A program made the translations under genes and the position numbers. Positions 1 through 4,975 of a DNA stretch of 40,218 bases are shown one piece after another; positions within the stretch are counted from its first letter, which is position 1, and the number at the start of each line of letters is the position of its first letter. The notes below the pieces were generated by a model. That model saw only the letters and a program-made list of their open reading frames with translations. It searched no databases and was not told the DNA's origin. This DNA is from a virus: IMG/VR virus record IMGVR_UViG_3300009008_000091, positions 1 through 40,218 of that record; one strand, 5' to 3'.

Positions 1-18
1 ATAGCAAATAAGAGGTGA
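1..18 (+). CDS. Possible last codons of an upstream gene (partial)
   Basis: The first frame reads five sense codons followed by TGA at 16-18, which is followed immediately by the Shine-Dalgarno of the next gene. Genes here are tightly packed, so this is probably the end of a gene that starts outside the window. Too short to say anything about its product. Confidence 0.25.
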   Translation: MANKR

Positions 19-27
19 GGAGAGGAA

Positions 28-129
28 ATGAAGTTTACTTTAGAGTGGTGCGAAACCTGCAAAGTATTTTTCGTTAAGTGTCCTAAGTGCGGAAACAATT
101 GCTGCAATGGTGGTTATGGTCCCGCGTAA
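28..129 (+). CDS. 33-aa cysteine-rich zinc-ribbon-like miniprotein
   Basis: ATG at 28 follows a good ribosome-binding site (GGAGAGGAA). The protein has two cysteine pairs, C8-E-T-C11 and C18-P-K-C21-G, followed by a C25-C26 pair, which is the pattern of a small zinc ribbon. The fold is inferred from cysteine spacing only and no partner is known. It is the last gene before the 130-304 control region, so it belongs to a transcription unit entering from the left. Phages often use such miniproteins to bind and redirect host enzymes, but nothing here shows a target. Confidence 0.6.
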   Translation: MKFTLEWCETCKVFFVKCPKCGNNCCNGGYGPA

Positions 130-172
130 AGCTTACGGTGGGGACATACGGGAACGGGCGTATAGTGTAAGG

Positions 173-210
173 TTAGTCTTACCTAAGGGGATTAGTCTTA
201 CCTAAGGGGA
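173..210 (+). repeat. Perfect 19-bp tandem repeat (2 copies)
   Basis: TTAGTCTTACCTAAGGGGA occurs at 173-191 and again directly at 192-210 with no gap. The unit ends three bases before the sigma-54 -24 element. The octamer TTACCTAA inside it (179-186, 198-205) recurs inverted at 235-242. About two DNA turns between copies puts both on the same face of the helix, which suits cooperative binding of a regulator. Whether that would be an activator or repressor cannot be seen. Confidence 0.8.
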
Positions 211-212
211 TT

Positions 213-229
213 TGGCACGCTTCTTGCAA
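213..229 (+). promoter_or_regulatory. Sigma-54 (RpoN) promoter element
   Basis: TGGCACG (213-219), four bases, then TTGCAA (224-229). This matches the established sigma-54 consensus TGGCACG-N4-TTGCW at every fixed position. The invariant GG (214-215) and GC (226-227) are separated by exactly 10 bases. Transcription would begin near 239. Sigma-54 polymerase needs an AAA+ activator bound upstream, and no such gene is in this window. The element is in non-coding DNA just ahead of an operon, which supports function. Confidence 0.75.
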
Positions 230-251
230 CGTTTTTAGGTAAAAGAGATAC

Positions 252-281
252 TTGACAGAGATATCCAAGGTGTGGTATAAT
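252..281 (+). promoter_or_regulatory. Sigma-70 promoter P1 (extended -10)
   Basis: TTGACA at 252-257 and TATAAT at 276-281 with an 18-base spacer, and a TGG directly before the -10 (extended -10). Start of transcription would be near 288. A short inverted pair GAGATA (258-263) / TATCTC (287-292) brackets the -10. The 12-base core TGTGGTATAATT is identical to that of the promoter at 1939-1968. It drives the 305-1386 genes. Confidence 0.88.
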
Positions 282-304
282 TGGGGTATCTCAGGAGGTT
301 AGGG

Positions 305-373
305 ATGGCTTTTTTGGTCCCCATCGCTATGGCGGTTCTCGGAATTCTAATCGTGAAGAAAGCGAGTAAGTAA
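305..373 (+). CDS. 22-aa single-span membrane miniprotein
   Basis: ATG at 305 follows CAGGAGG with good spacing. The peptide is almost wholly a hydrophobic span (residues 2-17) with a short lysine-rich tail, KKASK, which should lie in the cytoplasm. It is the first gene after promoters P54 and P1. Its stop overlaps the next start as TAATG. The function is unknown; one-span phage peptides act as membrane-potential or exclusion factors in other systems, but no family can be recognised here. Confidence 0.6.
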   Translation: MAFLVPIAMAVLGILIVKKASK

Positions 374-540
374 TGAAGTATTATGTGATCACCTATCGCC
401 CTAAGGGCAAGCAGTTCGACGCAGTGGGCATCGAACTGGTGCGTACGAAGGAAGAAGCTTCGAAGCTGGTCCGTCGCTACGAGGCCAAGGACCACGTGGC
501 TTACGCCATGTACCATTCCGTCTACCTGGAGGACAAGTAA
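373..540 (+). CDS. Hypothetical protein, 55 aa
   Basis: Start is the ATG in a TAATG overlap with the preceding gene, so it is probably translated by coupling. It is a small basic and aromatic protein beginning MKYYVITYRPKG, with an alternating beta-like N-terminus and a helical KEEASKLVRRYEAK centre. This resembles the compact alpha/beta miniproteins common in phage early regions. No motif assigns a function. Confidence 0.7.
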   Translation: MKYYVITYRPKGKQFDAVGIELVRTKEEASKLVRRYEAKDHVAYAMYHSVYLEDK

Positions 541-541
541 C

Positions 542-763
542 ATGAAGGCCACCAAGCACAAAGACGGCACGATCTCGATTCGGATGGAATCCATGGAGGC
601 CGCGGATCTCGTCTACGCGATTCTTTGTGAGAAGTCTTACAATCACGGAAAGCTGAAAACGCAGATCGACAATGATTCTATCCGCGAGGGAGTCTATGGC
701 GCGTATCGCGATTTCATCGATGCCGTACAGTCTACTTCTACTCATGACGGGGAGGATAAATAA
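542..763 (+). CDS. Hypothetical protein, 73 aa
   Basis: Begins one base after the previous stop and uses GGAGG (530s) inside the upstream gene as ribosome-binding site. Predicted as short beta strands (TISIRMESMEAADLVYAIL) followed by a helix. I recognise no family. It sits in the first operon of tiny genes. Confidence 0.7.
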   Translation: MKATKHKDGTISIRMESMEAADLVYAILCEKSYNHGKLKTQIDNDSIREGVYGAYRDFIDAVQSTSTHDGEDK

Positions 764-764
764 C

Positions 765-917
765 ATGAGAGCATGGTTGGTTTATGGCAAGGATGTTGAT
801 GGTCGCTCTATTTTGTGGGACCTCTACATGAGCCGCGAAGATGCCGAGATCCGCAAGATCGATCTCGACTCTAAGGGCTTCGCCCCTATCACCATTCACC
901 CCAGGGATGTGAAGTAA
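765..917 (+). CDS. Hypothetical protein, 50 aa
   Basis: The ATG at 765 is preceded by GGGGAGGATAAATAAC, a strong ribosome-binding site. A longer in-frame reading from 672 overlaps the upstream gene completely and has no such site, so the short form is chosen. It has a beta-rich start (RAWLVYGKDVDG) then SREDAEIRKIDLDSKG, typical of small alpha/beta phage proteins. Function unknown. Confidence 0.7.
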   Translation: MRAWLVYGKDVDGRSILWDLYMSREDAEIRKIDLDSKGFAPITIHPRDVK

Positions 918-1186
918 TGAAGTCGATCCGAGTTTACGTTTTGAGTGGAGTCCCGACCTATTCCGACGAGACTAACCATGTCCCGATCGCGGTCTATGAT
1001 TCCAAAGACGAGGTTAACCGTCGCTATCTGCTGGAGTTGGCCGAGGCGGATTATACCGACATTCGGACTTACTCCGTCATGTCTCATTCCCTGGAGATGC
1101 CCCGCTTCGTGGCCGAGTTGCGGCGTCGGTGGCCCCGTGAACTGGTGGGGCTGGCGCTGCGACTCCAGGAGGCGGAGGTGAAGTGA
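917..1186 (+). CDS. Hypothetical protein, 89 aa
   Basis: Starts in a TAATG overlap with the gene before. N-terminal half is beta-like (MKSIRVYVLSGVP). The C-terminal part is a long helix rich in arginine and leucine (residues 60-88). No recognised domain. Translationally coupled on both sides. Confidence 0.7.
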   Translation: MKSIRVYVLSGVPTYSDETNHVPIAVYDSKDEVNRRYLLELAEADYTDIRTYSVMSHSLEMPRFVAELRRRWPRELVGLALRLQEAEVK

Positions 1187-1386
1187 TGGATTACGGATTG
1201 GATCGTTTTGAGGTTCGTTGCGAGTACAGTGACGATGACGATATTGGATTCCTGGGGACGTTCGATACCCTCACGGATGCCGAAATGTACGCTCTGGATA
1301 TTCGCGAAAACTATGCCAAGCCCGATCTTGAGATCGGGCGCACCTGGACCGTGACTCGCGTTTGGGTTGTGGACCTGCAAAAGTAA
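1186..1386 (+). CDS. Hypothetical protein, 66 aa
   Basis: ATG at 1186 forms a TGATG overlap with the previous stop. A GTG one codon upstream is also possible, but the overlap ATG with GGAGG 11 bases before is preferred. Acidic protein with a DDDD run near residue 17 and a DLEIGRTWTVTRVWVVDLQK end. Last gene of the first operon; a terminator hairpin follows 30 bases later. Confidence 0.7.
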   Translation: MDYGLDRFEVRCEYSDDDDIGFLGTFDTLTDAEMYALDIRENYAKPDLEIGRTWTVTRVWVVDLQK

Positions 1387-1416
1387 AACCCATTGACCCA
1401 GCCGCCCACTCCAAAG

Positions 1417-1447
1417 ACCCCACCCTCAAAAACAAAGAGGGTGGGGT
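1417..1447 (+). terminator. Strong stem-loop terminator of operon 1
   Basis: An 11-base-pair, GC-rich stem pairs ACCCCACCCTC (1417-1427) with GAGGGTGGGGT (1437-1447) around a nine-base A-rich loop. It lies just after the operon's last stop codon. The T tract after the stem is short (TTAAAC), so termination may be partly dependent on other factors. Confidence 0.7.
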
Positions 1448-1509
1448 TAAACGTATATATGTGTATGGCATATACTAGGGGTCGCATGGAGAATTAAGCA
1501 TATATATAG

Positions 1510-1520
1510 ATGGGACCCAT
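1510..1520. promoter_or_regulatory. Palindrome ATGGGACCCAT, candidate activator site 1
   Basis: ATGGG-A-CCCAT is a perfect dyad about 185 bases upstream of the expected start of the 1679-1695 sigma-54 promoter. Position and symmetry fit an upstream activating sequence for an enhancer-binding protein. Its mate is at 1595-1605. Confidence 0.5.
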
Positions 1521-1594
1521 AATGCTATCACATATTAAGGTTCCAGGCTACGGGTTATGGGTATCTTTACATTCGCGGTATTAAGTCCATCTCT

Positions 1595-1605
1595 ATGGGT
1601 CCCAT
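1595..1605. promoter_or_regulatory. Palindrome ATGGGTCCCAT, candidate activator site 2
   Basis: Same dyad as at 1510-1520 with the central base complemented. The centres are 85 bases apart, about eight helical turns, so both face the same way. It lies roughly 105 bases upstream of the predicted sigma-54 start near 1705, the usual range for enhancer sites. Confidence 0.5.
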
Positions 1606-1650
1606 CGAATCCCCATATAATTTCAAAACTTTGAAACCATTTAGGTATAT

Positions 1651-1666
1651 TGGCATACCTTTTGCT
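1651..1666 (+). promoter_or_regulatory. Second sigma-54-like element (weaker)
   Basis: TGGCATA (1651-1657), CCTT, TTGCT (1662-1666). GG (1652-1653) and GC (1664-1665) are 10 bases apart as required, with CG of the -24 box replaced by TA. It overlaps an AGGTAT (1643-1648) / ATACCT (1655-1660) inverted pair. It is 28 bases upstream of the perfect element and could be a tandem promoter or a holoenzyme decoy. Confidence 0.45.
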
Positions 1667-1678
1667 AAGGGTCTGAGT

Positions 1679-1695
1679 TGGCACGCGACTTGCAA
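1679..1695 (+). promoter_or_regulatory. Sigma-54 (RpoN) promoter element
   Basis: TGGCACG (1679-1685), CGAC, TTGCAA (1690-1695) is a full consensus match with GG-N10-GC spacing. CTAAGGG lies a few bases upstream here (1665-1671), as it does before the element at 213. Transcription would start near 1705, about 30 bases before the ATG at 1735. Confidence 0.75.
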
Positions 1696-1734
1696 TAAAA
1701 AGGGTAGGAAGGCAACCGAAAGGCACCCTACGAA

Positions 1735-1917
1735 ATGTTCGACAAATCTTACACCGATGAGGCGGGGGTCCCGAGAGGGGTTCCCGCTGTCGTGTCTGTG
1801 GCCCTCCAGGGGGATTCCAGGAAGGTCCGAGATATCGTCCAGGGGACCCAGGAGATCTTGATGTGTCTCGCACATCACTTTGAGCTACCCGAAAGCTGTT
1901 ACAAGGGTAACAGGTAG
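1735..1917 (+). CDS. 60-aa protein under sigma-54 promoter control
   Basis: ATG at 1735 lies about 30 bases downstream of the expected sigma-54 start, and a separate sigma-70 promoter follows the gene. It is thus the only gene between the two promoters. The ribosome-binding site is only fair (GGAAGG and AAAGG further upstream). Residues 17-50 (VPAVVSVALQGDSRKVRDIV and onward) suggest a helical bundle. No recognised family. Its isolation makes it a candidate regulatory or condition-specific protein. Confidence 0.5.
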   Translation: MFDKSYTDEAGVPRGVPAVVSVALQGDSRKVRDIVQGTQEILMCLAHHFELPESCYKGNR

Positions 1918-1933
1918 GTACTATACAAACGTA

Positions 1934-1954
1934 GGGGGTTGACATCATACCCCC
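1934..1954. promoter_or_regulatory. Operator-like dyad over the -35 box of P2
   Basis: GGGGGT (1934-1939) and ACCCCC (1949-1954) form a six-base inverted repeat whose interior contains the rest of the -35 hexamer. A protein bound here would block sigma-70 polymerase. Inferred from position and symmetry only. Confidence 0.4.
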
Positions 1955-1968
1955 AGATGTGGTATAAT
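1939..1968 (+). promoter_or_regulatory. Sigma-70 promoter P2 (extended -10)
   Basis: TTGACA at 1939-1944, 18-base spacer, TATAAT at 1963-1968 with TGG before it. The core TGTGGTATAATT is identical to promoter P1 at 271-282. Expected start near 1975. It is the evident promoter for the 2014-7101 genes, since no other clear promoter occurs before about 7.1 kb. Confidence 0.88.
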
Positions 1969-1977
1969 TAAGTAGTC

Positions 1978-1993
1978 GAGGGAACTGGCCCTC
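1978..1993 (+). other. 5'-end stem-loop of the P2 transcript
   Basis: GAGGG (1978-1982) can pair with CCCTC (1989-1993) around a six-base loop. It starts within a few bases of the predicted P2 start, so the messenger would begin with a hairpin. Such 5' hairpins are known to slow RNase E decay of phage and host messages. Confidence 0.45.
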
Positions 1994-2013
1994 AATTCCG
2001 AAAGGACCGAAAG

Positions 2014-2178
2014 ATGGACATGGACAAACTGATTTCCGCTGCCAAGACTCTCGCCGAGATTCGCGCCGAACGTGCGAAGGTGTGGGCAGGTGAGTCTACC
2101 GACGATCCGAAGCATCTCAAGAAGGTGGAACGTCTCGCGATCCGCCAGATCATCGAATCCGTGACTGAGGAGATGTAG
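2014..2178 (+). CDS. Hypothetical protein, 54 aa
   Basis: First gene of the P2 transcript; ATG at 2014 follows GAAAGGACCGAAAG. Two methionines (1 and 3) are possible starts. The product is almost entirely helical and highly charged (TLAEIRAERAKVW, later HLKKVERLAIRQIIESV), consistent with a helical hairpin. No family recognised. Confidence 0.7.
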   Translation: MDMDKLISAAKTLAEIRAERAKVWAGESTDDPKHLKKVERLAIRQIIESVTEEM

Positions 2179-2181
2179 AAC

Positions 2182-2595
2182 ATGACTAATCAGAAGCTCA
2201 CCGAGATCAAGGCGAAGGCTTTCGACGCGATCAACCTGGAAGAAGGTTCGCCCGAACAGGTGGACGCCGAGAACGCGGCGTATGACATGAGCGCCGAGAT
2301 GATGAACATCGATTGGGATGAGTTCAGCGACTGCTTCATCAAGGCCAACTGTCATGAGCGGATGGCGCATGTGATCGCCCACTGCGAGATCTGGCTGGAC
2401 AATTTCCAGAACACCCTGCCCAAGGGCATCGTCGTTGCGTGTGGTGGCACGGAGCGTCCGTTCACCGTGAACGGCACCCGTTGGCTCTACGTGTTCGACA
2501 TGGATGCCCGAATTCACGGCTATCTGAACCTCGACACCGACATCGTGAATTGGGACCGCGAGTTCCACCCGAATCAGACTCAGGAGATGATGTAA
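2182..2595 (+). CDS. Hypothetical protein, 137 aa
   Basis: Begins three bases after the previous stop. The N-terminal two thirds is helical and acidic, with H and C residues (CFIKANCHERMAHVIAHCEIW at about 53-73, containing two C and three H residues that could bind a metal). The C-terminal part is beta-like with aromatic residues (WLYVFDMDARIHGYLNL). It overlaps the next gene by TAATG. No family recognised; one of the larger early products. Confidence 0.75.
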   Translation: MTNQKLTEIKAKAFDAINLEEGSPEQVDAENAAYDMSAEMMNIDWDEFSDCFIKANCHERMAHVIAHCEIWLDNFQNTLPKGIVVACGGTERPFTVNGTRWLYVFDMDARIHGYLNLDTDIVNWDREFHPNQTQEMM

Positions 2596-2912
2596 TGAGC
2601 AACCACATTGAGGACTTCTACGCTGCTGTCGATCACGAGATCAACGACATGCCGTTCAATGACATGGAGACTCTGCGCGAGTTCAAGGCCGATCCCTGGA
2701 CCATCCTGGACCACGAGGAAGCCATTGAAGAGATCGCGGAGAGCATGGGCTGGACCTACTGCGCCATCGTCTCCGACGTTCTGAATAACATGGTCGAGTA
2801 CACGGGCGGCGATGCCGAACGTGCGGTCGAGTTCGTTCGCCAGGAAGCCTTCGAGGGTCGTTGTGACGGAGAGCACGACGCCCGAATGAACCCTTTCTCC
2901 CACTGGGACTAG
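2595..2912 (+). CDS. Hypothetical acidic protein, 105 aa
   Basis: Start ATG in TAATG overlap, supported by CAGGAGATGATG upstream. A longer in-frame reading from 2439 runs entirely over the previous gene and is rejected. The protein is strongly acidic and helical. Very acidic small phage proteins can mimic DNA, but this is only a possibility and no motif proves it. Confidence 0.72.
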   Translation: MSNHIEDFYAAVDHEINDMPFNDMETLREFKADPWTILDHEEAIEEIAESMGWTYCAIVSDVLNNMVEYTGGDAERAVEFVRQEAFEGRCDGEHDARMNPFSHWD

Positions 2913-2921
2913 GAGAAGACG

Positions 2922-2999
2922 ATGGACCTTGGGATGCTCGTGCTGGTTGTTGCGACGATTTTCTGCTTTCAGAAGGCTTTTGAGAAGGAGAGCAAGTAA
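2922..2999 (+). CDS. 25-aa single-span membrane miniprotein
   Basis: ATG at 2922 with AGGAGAAGACG before it. Residues 4-16 are hydrophobic (GMLVLVVATIFCF), followed by a charged tail ending EKESK. Same design as the 22-aa peptide at 305, which also begins its operon region. TAATG overlap with the next gene. Function unknown. Confidence 0.6.
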   Translation: MDLGMLVLVVATIFCFQKAFEKESK

Positions 3000-3199
3000 T
3001 GCTGTTTTCGAACGGAACTTTCGATGTGAACGTGGAGAGCGCTGGAACTGGTCGTTGGCTGTGGAAGATTCGCGATCGGAAGCGCAAGACCGAATGGCTG
3101 GGTGAGACTGACGGCGGGTTCGGAACTGCCAAGGTGGACATCCAGGAGTCGATCGACATGCACCTGCTGAAGGTGTGCGAAGCGGAAGGACTGATCTAA
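2999..3199 (+). CDS. Hypothetical protein, 66 aa
   Basis: TAATG-coupled, with AAGGAGAGCAAG as ribosome-binding site. Beta-rich with several glycines and tryptophans (TGRWLWKIRDRKRKTEWLGE), then a helix. Possibly a small SH3- or OB-like fold by composition, but not recognised. Confidence 0.7.
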   Translation: MLFSNGTFDVNVESAGTGRWLWKIRDRKRKTEWLGETDGGFGTAKVDIQESIDMHLLKVCEAEGLI

Positions 3200-3423
3200 T
3201 GCTGACTGGCACGAAGATTATGAGATGCACGAACGAACCCGACGCGGTGACCTACGAGTGGACCATCAAGAGCGAGAACGATCCCGATGACTTCAACGAT
3301 CCCAACACCAGCTACTGGTATACAGTGTCCTACGAGGGTGTCATGATCGCCGAAGGTAGCGCTTTGACTCTCATCGACGCGAAGCTCTACATTTCCGAAG
3401 TCATCGAAGACGATACCTACTAG
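3199..3423 (+). CDS. Hypothetical protein, 74 aa
   Basis: ATG in TAATG overlap at 3199, preceded by GCGGAAGGA. Acidic beta-rich protein with EWTIKSENDPDDFND and TSYWYTVSYEGVMIAEG, likely antiparallel strands, then a short helix. No function can be given. Confidence 0.7.
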   Translation: MLTGTKIMRCTNEPDAVTYEWTIKSENDPDDFNDPNTSYWYTVSYEGVMIAEGSALTLIDAKLYISEVIEDDTY

Positions 3424-3432
3424 GAGGGTCTA

Positions 3433-3576
3433 ATGAAGACCAAACTGAAGTGCTACGAGTGTGGACACCGTTTCCAGCGAACCCTGAAGAGAGCCACCGT
3501 CGAGGTGAAGTGTCCGAAGTGCAAGGGCTACGACACGGATCTGGACTACACCCTGACCAAGGAGAACAACCGATGA
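3433..3576 (+). CDS. 47-aa zinc-ribbon protein
   Basis: ATG at 3433 follows TAGGAGGGTCTA, a very strong site. The protein has C7-Y-E-C10-G and C27-P-K-C30, two CxxC knuckles 16 residues apart, the standard layout of a rubredoxin-like zinc ribbon. It is the second protein of this type in the window (see 28-129). Zinc ribbons usually contact nucleic acid or RNA polymerase; which applies here is not visible. Confidence 0.75.
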   Translation: MKTKLKCYECGHRFQRTLKRATVEVKCPKCKGYDTDLDYTLTKENNR

Positions 3577-3866
3577 TTATCAAGGATCGCAGGACCATCG
3601 AACAGAAGCACAACCTCAACCGTTTCGTGATCGGATATGACCCCTGGATGTCGGGATGGGGTGAGGCCGAAGGTATGAAGTCCTACGCCGTGTGGGCTTG
3701 CTCCGAGGACGATCTCTCCACCGTCGAGCATTGGGTCCGTACCGTCAAGAGTGCAGATCTCCTCAATATCCGTGTGCTGGACAGCCTGGCGGCCCTGCCT
3801 CAGGGCGACGTCCACATCTCGATCTACCCCGTGACCGAAAACCACGTTGCCCTGGAGGCGAAGTAA
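3573..3866 (+). CDS. Hypothetical protein, 97 aa
   Basis: ATG at 3573 overlaps the preceding stop by four bases (ATGA). Basic N-terminus (IIKDRRTIEQKHNLNRF), then aromatic and acidic segments. A longer in-frame reading from 3450 covers the zinc-ribbon gene and is not used. No recognised family. Confidence 0.72.
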   Translation: MIIKDRRTIEQKHNLNRFVIGYDPWMSGWGEAEGMKSYAVWACSEDDLSTVEHWVRTVKSADLLNIRVLDSLAALPQGDVHISIYPVTENHVALEAK

Positions 3867-4204
3867 TGCAGAACGCTCGATTTTGGGTTTACATCAACGG
3901 TACGTGGAGCAAGATCACTCTCACGCAGGAGCGAAGGAACCTGCACCACCACAAGGGATGGGACCACGACGAGGGATGGTCGAGCGAGTTCCACCAGTGG
4001 AAGCTGGATGATGACTTCGTGACGGAGTACATCTGCGATGACGGGTGTGACTGCGACGGACGGCTTACCCGATGTTCGGACTGGATTTGTCGCGTCGAAG
4101 ATCTCCACAAGTCCCCGCGTGAGGACGGAGCTATCATGACTCCGCGATGGATCGAAGAGGGTGCCTATCAGACGGACCAGTACGCCGAGATGGCGGGATA
4201 CTAG
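3866..4204 (+). CDS. Hypothetical protein with Cys/His cluster, 112 aa
   Basis: Starts in TAATG at 3866. Residues 24-42 are rich in His and Trp, and residues 56-74 hold five cysteines (CDDGCDCDG, then CSDWIC), suggesting metal binding. The order is unlike any family I know. A strong AGGAGG for the next gene overlaps its stop codon. Confidence 0.72.
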   Translation: MQNARFWVYINGTWSKITLTQERRNLHHHKGWDHDEGWSSEFHQWKLDDDFVTEYICDDGCDCDGRLTRCSDWICRVEDLHKSPREDGAIMTPRWIEEGAYQTDQYAEMAGY

Positions 4205-4215
4205 GAGGTTATAGC

Positions 4216-4410
4216 GTGTTAGTGAACCGAGATTCTTTTGCTCGTCAGGAATTGCACCGTGAATCCGTCGATGGTGAGTGCAGTTTTTGTGGGTCTTCGA
4301 ATCGCTATGGTAAAGTGTGGAGCTACTCCATCGAGACTGATGGTGGTACCGTGTTCCCAATCTCTGGAACGTTCTGCTGTAAGGGTTGCTTGGAGGCTTA
4401 TCATGACTAA
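4216..4410 (+). CDS. 64-aa zinc-finger protein (GTG start)
   Basis: GTG at 4216 follows AGGAGG at 4203-4208 with seven bases spacing, so the unusual start is well supported. C22-S-F-C25-G and C53-C54-K-G-C57 flank a beta-rich middle, a layout like treble-clef or TRASH-type metal-binding domains (the family name is inference). Overlaps the winged-helix gene that follows by eight bases. Confidence 0.7.
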   Translation: MLVNRDSFARQELHRESVDGECSFCGSSNRYGKVWSYSIETDGGTVFPISGTFCCKGCLEAYHD

Positions 4411-4663
4411 ATCCAGACGCTACATTCTCCTGGCTCTCCAGGAGGGACCGAAGAAGATCGAAGAGATCTGTGAGGCTACTGGCCTTAAGGCTCCTACCGT
4501 CCGCTATAACGTCCGAAACATGGTGAAAGACGGACTGATCGAGACTACGAAGAAGCGCGTGTTCGTGAAGCAGGAGTTCCGCAACGGCGGAGATTCCGCC
4601 CTGTTTGGTGGTGCTGGCGCTGTGATGCGTGAGTTCCTGATCGTTTCCCTGAAGGAGGACTAA
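4403..4663 (+). CDS. Winged-helix DNA-binding protein, 86 aa
   Basis: Residues 5-50 form a classic winged helix-turn-helix: an initial helix (RYILLALQEG), then KIEEICEATGLKAPTVRYNV as helix-turn-recognition helix, then GLIETTKKRVFVK as the wing. This is the pattern of MarR/ArsR-like or HTH_IclR-type replicator/regulator proteins. The C-terminal 35 residues are unassigned. It is the only clear DNA-binding regulator in the early region and a natural candidate for a phage transcription switch, for example at the dyads near 1.5 or 1.9 kb. That link is inference. Confidence 0.78.
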   Translation: MTKSRRYILLALQEGPKKIEEICEATGLKAPTVRYNVRNMVKDGLIETTKKRVFVKQEFRNGGDSALFGGAGAVMREFLIVSLKED

Positions 4664-4664
4664 G

Positions 4665-4817
4665 GTGTTCTACAAGACCGAAGACGGAAAGACTTGGATG
4701 AAAGTTACGGGCGAACAGTGGGATCGACTTCCCGAGGTGCAGCGTGAGATCTTGTGCGAACGTTCCCGCGCTGACACTGGTATCGTTTTCGTGAAACTGG
4801 TCAAGGAGGATAAGTAA
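4665..4817 (+). CDS. Hypothetical protein, 50 aa (GTG start)
   Basis: GTG at 4665 follows GAAGGAGGACTAAG. No ATG is available except an internal one that removes a quarter of the protein. Small charged alpha/beta protein (MFYKTEDGKTWMKVTGEQW). Ends in TAATG overlap with the next gene. Unknown function. Confidence 0.65.
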   Translation: MFYKTEDGKTWMKVTGEQWDRLPEVQREILCERSRADTGIVFVKLVKEDK

Positions 4818-4975
4818 TGAAGTCACTAGCCGAGAAGCTGCAGGACCTTACGACTGAGATCGAGGATCAGGTGTTTGACCAGCTTTCGGGAAGTTCCCGA
4901 GCTTGGACTAAGATCAACGAAGCGATCATGCTGCTGGACGAGGCAGCCGATGAACTGGAAAAGGAGGGTCTGTGA
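4817..4975 (+). CDS. Helical acidic protein, 52 aa
   Basis: ATG in TAATG overlap at 4817, after AAGGAGGATAAG. Heptad-like hydrophobics through most of its length (LAEKLQDLTTEIEDQVFDQL and INEAIMLLDEAADELEK) suggest a two-helix coiled coil. No family recognised. Confidence 0.7.
   Translation: MKSLAEKLQDLTTEIEDQVFDQLSGSSRAWTKINEAIMLLDEAADELEKEGL

Larger units (their letters stand above)
130..304 (+). promoter_or_regulatory. Control region 1: tandem repeat, sigma-54 element, sigma-70 promoter
   Basis: This 175-base stretch holds no gene. In order it contains a partial dyad ATACG(146-150)/CGTAT(159-163), two abutting copies of a 19-bp repeat, a sigma-54 type -24/-12 element, a third inverted copy of the octamer TTACCTAA (as TTAGGTAA at 235-242), a sigma-70 promoter and the Shine-Dalgarno of the gene at 305. 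It is the control region for the 305-1386 operon. Confidence 0.75.
1448..1734 (+). promoter_or_regulatory. Control region 2: paired dyads and tandem sigma-54 elements
   Basis: This 287-base gene-free stretch begins AT-rich (repeated TATATA near 1450-1510). It then carries two 11-bp palindromes 85 bases apart and two sigma-54 type elements. It precedes the short gene at 1735. I see no sigma-70 promoter and no convincing gene on either strand here. Confidence 0.7.

Noticed and set aside
1448-1510. Repeated TATATA stretches as a replication origin
   Set aside because: The stretch is short, with no iterons or binding repeats nearby; low-complexity AT-rich DNA alone is not enough.
1535-1948. 137-codon leftward open frame over control region 2
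   Set aside because: It runs across promoters and dyads, lacks a ribosome-binding site, and has a proline/arginine-rich composition typical of an antisense shadow.
1945-2568. 207-codon leftward open frame
   Set aside because: Mirror of the 2014 and 2182 genes; no site at its start and it would run head-on against P2.
3207-3222. Another TGGCACG that could start a sigma-54 element
   Set aside because: The -12 half is TTATG rather than TTGCW, so the invariant GC is missing, and it lies inside a coding region.
2580-3230. 216-codon leftward open frame
   Set aside because: Opposes four well-supported small genes with good starts; composition of a shadow.
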